Part shown: positions 6,309-9,688 of the stretch, piece after piece
Layout of the letters: every line of letters begins with the position of its first letter
How positions within the stretch are numbered: position 1 is the first letter of the stretch
Origin: Flavobacteriaceae bacterium
GTDB lineage: Bacteria > Bacteroidota > Bacteroidia > Flavobacteriales > Flavobacteriaceae
Reading direction: 5' to 3'
Assembly: GCA_030618945.1 (NCBI GenBank)
Contig: JAUXCI010000078.1
Span: 1 to 9,688 of the forward strand
Length of the DNA stretch: 9,688 nucleotides
Position numbers and translations under genes: made by a program
The notes under the pieces: model-generated
What the model saw: only the letters and a program-made list of their open reading frames with translations
What the model was told of the DNA's origin: nothing
Database searches by the model: none

Positions 6309-7256
6309 ATGAAGGAAAAAGATAAATCTAAGGGAATAAAACGAAGAGCTTTTTTACAAACTGGTGGGCTGTTTGCAGCTTCTGCTATGATTCTGCCTCT
6401 AAGTGGGTATAAAGTTTTCGACGCTGTTAACGATAGCCAAAATGAAAATTCAATTCCTTCAGTTATGCTAAACAACGGCTTGGATATGCCAAGACTTGGT
6501 TTTGGTACGAATACCCTAAAAGGTGACATTGGAACACGATGTGTATCTGATGCAATTTCAGTGGGGTATAGGCTTATTGATACTGCCAAAATTTACGGAA
6601 ATGAAGAATCTGTTGGAAAAGGGATCAAGCAAAGCGGTATTGATAGAGAAGCGTTATTTATAACTTCAAAACTTTGGGTTGATGATGCCGGATATGAAAG
6701 CACAAAGGTGGCTTTTGAAACATCTTTAAAAAAGTTAGAACTCGACTATTTAGATCTTTATCTTATCCACCGACCTCGAGGAGACGTAAAAGGTTCCTGG
6801 AAGGCTATGGAAGAATTACATATGGAAGGAAAAATTAAAGCCATTGGAGTGAGTAATTTTGACGCTGATCAGCTGGATGACTTGATGAAAAATGCCAAAA
6901 TCAAACCCGCAATCAATCAAATTGAAACTCATGTTTTTTTTCAAGAGCACCTTCCTTATAAGGATTTGAAGGAAAAGAATGTGCAAATGGAAGCCTGGTC
7001 TCCTTTTGCAGCAGGTCGTAATGGGGTTTTCGAAAACCAAACCCTGGCTGATATTGGCAAAAAGTATCATAAAAGCAACGCACAAGTTTGTTTAAGGTGG
7101 CATTACCAAAGAGGAGTCGTTGCAATCCCAAGGAGTTCCCAAAAAGCACATATGATTGAAAATTTAGACATTTTTGACTTTGAACTTGATAAAACAGATT
7201 TAAAAGCTATTGTCGCACTTGATCTAAATACTACTCAGTTTCCCGAGTGGGGATAA
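6309..7256 (+). CDS. Tat-exported aldo/keto reductase (2,5-diketogluconate reductase-like)
   Basis: From the ATG at 6309 this is a 315-residue protein. The reading frame stays open back to a TTG at 6231, but the ATG puts a twin-arginine signal at the right distance: KRRAFLQ at 11-17, a hydrophobic segment to about residue 34, then a linker. The mature domain is a complete aldo/keto reductase TIM barrel: MPRLGFGTNTL; the catalytic tetrad D91, Y96 (DTAKIYGNE), K121 (TSKLW) and H154 (LIHRP); signature GKIKAIGVSNF at 174-184; and the NADPH-phosphate loop AIPRSSQKAHMIEN (272-285), with His at 281 where Arg is common. These enzymes reduce aldehydes or keto-sugars with NADPH. Export by Tat as a folded holoenzyme fits a periplasmic protein, although how cofactor is recycled there is unclear. 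The best subgroup match is the 2,5-diketogluconate/prostaglandin reductase type; the substrate is unknown. PEP carboxylase converges 35 nt downstream. Confidence 0.9.
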   Translation: MKEKDKSKGIKRRAFLQTGGLFAASAMILPLSGYKVFDAVNDSQNENSIPSVMLNNGLDMPRLGFGTNTLKGDIGTRCVSDAISVGYRLIDTAKIYGNEESVGKGIKQSGIDREALFITSKLWVDDAGYESTKVAFETSLKKLELDYLDLYLIHRPRGDVKGSWKAMEELHMEGKIKAIGVSNFDADQLDDLMKNAKIKPAINQIETHVFFQEHLPYKDLKEKNVQMEAWSPFAAGRNGVFENQTLADIGKKYHKSNAQVCLRWHYQRGVVAIPRSSQKAHMIENLDIFDFELDKTDLKAIVALDLNTTQFPEWG

Positions 7257-7291
7257 ACAAGTCCATGGACCGATTTATCTTAAAAATAATT

Positions 7292-9688
7292 CTAGGCTGA
7301 ATTTCTGCTTGCATTGATATTACCAAACAAAGAGCGCGTAATTATTTTTTCATAGACTGCAAGGGCTGATTTATCAGGGTTTGCCTGTTTATTAATATCC
7401 TGGACTCTTTTTAAGGCGTATTGTTGTATTGTTAGTAAAGGAAGGACAATAGATTCCCTAACTTCGATAGAGGCCTTGCTTACAGGGTAATTCTGCATAA
7501 GCTCTGTTTGATTGGCAAGTTTAAGTGATAATCGTTTAGAAGTTAAAAATTCCTGATAGATCAGTTTCCAAAACTCTCCAAATTTAGGATCATTTTCCAT
7601 ATAACGTGTTAACTCAAAAAATGATTTTTTCATTGCCATCATACTATTATCAATTAGACTTTTGAAAAATTTCGAATTGTTATACAAGTTGATGACTTTA
7701 TCAAATTCACCGTTTTCTTCATATTTTAAAAGGGCCGTTCCAACACCGAAAAAACCAGGAACATTTTGTTTTAACTGACTCCATGAACCTACAAAAGGGA
7801 TTGCCCGTAAATCACTGAAATTTAGTTCTTCAGAACTATTCCTTTTAGAAGGTCTGCTGCCAATATTTGCCTTTCCATAATATTTTAAAGTGCTTATTTC
7901 TTCCAGGTAAGGGAGAAATTTTTCATGATTTTTAAAATCAGAATACGATCTATAGCTCAGGTCAGCCAAATCCTCCATGATGAATTTTTGCTCTTTGGTA
8001 AGCGTGTTTTTAACGGTGTCAAAAAACTCATTGCTAACTCCTGAACTTATGAGCTGTTCCAGATTGTATTGAGCAGAATCTGTCGTTCCGAAATTAGAAC
8101 TTATAGTTTGACCCTGTATGGTCAATTGGACTTCTTCATTTTCAATGGTCGGACCTAAGGAGGCATAAAACTGATGGGTTTTTCCACCACCCCTTGCCGG
8201 TGGACCTCCACGTCCGTCAAAAAATATGGCCTTTATATTATGTTTTCGCGATATTTCAGTGAGTTTCTCTTTGGCCTTGAAAATAGACCAGTTGGCCATA
8301 AGGTAGCCCCCATCCTTGGTTCCATCAGAAAAGCCGAGCATGATGGTTTGTCTGTTACCTCGATTTTTTACATGGTCTCTATAGTTCTTGTTGGTGTATA
8401 GTTGCTCCATGATGTCAGCAGATCTCGTAAGGTCATCAACCGTTTCGAAAAGTGGAACGATATCAACAGTAAGATCTCCTTTAAAGGCAGTTAATTTGAG
8501 CATAGCAAACACTTGCATGACATTGATTGCGCTTTGGTTATTGCTAATGATATATCTATTGGCGCCTTGTTCACCGTTAGATTCCTGAATGACCTTTAGA
8601 GCTTCTATGGAACCAAGGGTTTTGACAGCCATTTCGTCATCAAAATCAACGGATGCTATTTGACCTTCTATCCTTGACAAGCATTCAATTTGAGAAGCGT
8701 CAGGTAATTCGTTATAATTCGCAGGAAAAATAGAAGAATTATTTTTTATCAGTTTGTTTGTGATATGGGTAAATACATCGTGATGTATTCTACTATCTTG
8801 CCGGATGTCTAAGGTGGCAAAATAAAAACCAAAGATTTTTGTTTTATGAATAAGATCCTTTAATTCGGTTAGGTAGAGCGACTGAAAATCATTAATAAGT
8901 AAGGCTTTAATTTTCAATAATCCATTTTGAAATTCCTCAAGACTTAATGTGATTTTATCAGGATTGATAAAGCTCTGATAAAGCTTAGATTCCAAGGCTA
9001 TCACTATATCTGCAACCTTTTTAAAGGTTAATTTTCTTCTTAGTTTTCGAATGTCCCGATAGTAACTTTTTAAAACGGACTGTCTCAGTTTTTGAGCCAC
9101 CTGTAAGGTTATTTCGGTGGTTACAAAGGGATTGCCATCACGATCTCCTCCAGGCCAGAAGCCAAGACCAATAAATTCATTTTGAACTTCTTTACCTTCG
9201 TATATGTTACTTTCAATATAGTTGTAGATGCTACCTGCTGCAGGATAAAATATATTTTCAAGATACCAAATAAGATTGACTGCCTCATCCAATGGACTAG
9301 GTTTCTCTATTTTTAAAAAGGGTGTGATCCCTAATTGTGCCAATAATTTTTTAATGGAGACAATATCATTTTTTTCAATGGCTGAAGTAAGATCAGTTAT
9401 GATACCCAAAACTGTTCCTGGGTAAAATTGGGTAGGGTGGGCGGTCAAAACTATTTTAACCTTGAATTGCTTCAGATAGTTTTGTAAAGCTTCTTTTTTA
9501 TTTTGAGAAAAGGCCTCTTCCTTGGTATTCCTGAGCGTACCTTTACCAGTCATATTGTGGATTATCGGATAGGCTGCATCTTCAACTGCATCAAACAGAA
9601 CCACCTGTCTTTCAATATATTGTATAAACTTAAAGAGCAGGTCAATTTTTTCCTTTTCATTGCTGTCTCCCTGATATTTAACAAAGAA
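7292..9688 (-). CDS. ppc: Phosphoenolpyruvate carboxylase, N-terminus beyond the window
   Basis: The frame is open to the window edge: codons upstream of a GTG at 9604 read FFVKYQGDSNEKEKIDLLFK and continue, so that GTG is not the start. Of an expected 850 or so residues, 798 are visible. The enzyme makes oxaloacetate from PEP and bicarbonate, replenishing the TCA cycle in the cytoplasm. Numbering from the edge, LTAHPT holds the catalytic His (H84, like H138 of E. coli). Next come GGDRDGNP (180-187), LDIRQDS (R296, like R396) and GFSDGTKDGG (452-461). The PEP loop DGRGGPPARGGGK follows (R493 and R499, like R581 and R587), then GSRPSKR with DLRAIP (like R699 and R713). The loop has Asp where E. 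coli has His579, and ends in Lys rather than Pro. The C-terminus is NINASRNSA instead of the common RNTG, but keeps the Asn that binds the inhibitor aspartate in E. coli. Confidence 0.95.
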   Translation of the reverse strand, partial: FFVKYQGDSNEKEKIDLLFKFIQYIERQVVLFDAVEDAAYPIIHNMTGKGTLRNTKEEAFSQNKKEALQNYLKQFKVKIVLTAHPTQFYPGTVLGIITDLTSAIEKNDIVSIKKLLAQLGITPFLKIEKPSPLDEAVNLIWYLENIFYPAAGSIYNYIESNIYEGKEVQNEFIGLGFWPGGDRDGNPFVTTEITLQVAQKLRQSVLKSYYRDIRKLRRKLTFKKVADIVIALESKLYQSFINPDKITLSLEEFQNGLLKIKALLINDFQSLYLTELKDLIHKTKIFGFYFATLDIRQDSRIHHDVFTHITNKLIKNNSSIFPANYNELPDASQIECLSRIEGQIASVDFDDEMAVKTLGSIEALKVIQESNGEQGANRYIISNNQSAINVMQVFAMLKLTAFKGDLTVDIVPLFETVDDLTRSADIMEQLYTNKNYRDHVKNRGNRQTIMLGFSDGTKDGGYLMANWSIFKAKEKLTEISRKHNIKAIFFDGRGGPPARGGGKTHQFYASLGPTIENEEVQLTIQGQTISSNFGTTDSAQYNLEQLISSGVSNEFFDTVKNTLTKEQKFIMEDLADLSYRSYSDFKNHEKFLPYLEEISTLKYYGKANIGSRPSKRNSSEELNFSDLRAIPFVGSWSQLKQNVPGFFGVGTALLKYEENGEFDKVINLYNNSKFFKSLIDNSMMAMKKSFFELTRYMENDPKFGEFWKLIYQEFLTSKRLSLKLANQTELMQNYPVSKASIEVRESIVLPLLTIQQYALKRVQDINKQANPDKSALAVYEKIITRSLFGNINASRNSA

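Noticed and set aside
6254..7149. Three minus-strand open frames opposite the aldo/keto reductase
   Set aside because: All are antisense to conserved enzyme motifs and two overlap each other in different frames; none has family resemblance.
7261..7270. Palindrome GTCCATGGAC between the reductase and PEP carboxylase genes
   Set aside because: It is continuous with no loop, so it cannot form a good terminator hairpin, and a 10-bp palindrome in a 35-nt gap is weak evidence of a binding site.
8174..8588. Two plus-strand open frames inside PEP carboxylase
   Set aside because: They are antisense to the active-site loop region; low-stop antisense frames are expected there.
9602..9604. GTG codon as start of PEP carboxylase (770-residue version)
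   Set aside because: The frame remains open through all 28 upstream codons to the window edge, and the family needs roughly 50 more N-terminal residues before the LTAHPT motif than this start would give.
1..9688. CRISPR array, tRNA, tmRNA, transposase, integrase or defence genes
   Set aside because: No spaced repeat array, cloverleaf-like sequence, inverted-repeat-bounded transposase or defence-type domain was seen on either strand; the protein-coding content is ordinary flavobacterial chromosome.

Overview
The window looks like chromosomal DNA of a Bacteroidota member, most likely a flavobacterium. Supporting signs are low GC by eye, genes mostly without Shine-Dalgarno sequences, at least one textbook Bacteroidota sigma-ABfr promoter (TTTG, 19 nt, TAnnTTTG at 4447-4477), transketolase as a separate C-terminal subunit, Bacteroidota-type outer-membrane barrels and a Bacteroidota-looking phosphoenolpyruvate carboxylase. 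I see no tRNA, rRNA, CRISPR array, insertion sequence or prophage gene.

Layout. The left part, 70-4224, is all on the minus strand. In order of transcription it holds a small unknown lipoprotein (4224-3832), then a tight three-gene unit of smpB, a UbiA-family prenyltransferase resembling digeranylgeranylglyceryl-phosphate synthase, and maf (3731-1786; a 4-nt overlap and then a 3-nt gap). A further pair follows: the C-terminal transketolase subunit and a porin-family beta-barrel (1692-70, 30-nt gap). A 278-nt divergent intergenic region (4225-4502) separates this block from three plus-strand genes: a second outer-membrane barrel (4503-5330), an HdeD/DUF308 membrane protein (5454-6011) and a Tat-exported aldo/keto reductase (6309-7256). 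The last gene, phosphoenolpyruvate carboxylase (7292 to the window edge), is on the minus strand, converges on the reductase, and lacks its N-terminus because the window ends.

How the genes fit together. The smpB-prenyltransferase-maf unit mixes ribosome rescue, isoprenoid transfer and nucleotide sanitation, and is better read as a housekeeping operon than a pathway. Transketolase and PEP carboxylase both belong to central carbon metabolism but are not linked here. The plus-strand genes are envelope-associated (outer membrane, inner membrane, probably periplasm), and a strong hairpin between the second and third suggests they are not one transcript.

I looked for an undescribed system and found no convincing one. 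The points most worth a second look are the transketolase half without its partner next to it, the archaeal-lipid-type prenyltransferase in a bacterial housekeeping operon, the 19-bp perfect hairpin at 6077-6119, and the repeat-bearing divergent intergenic region.
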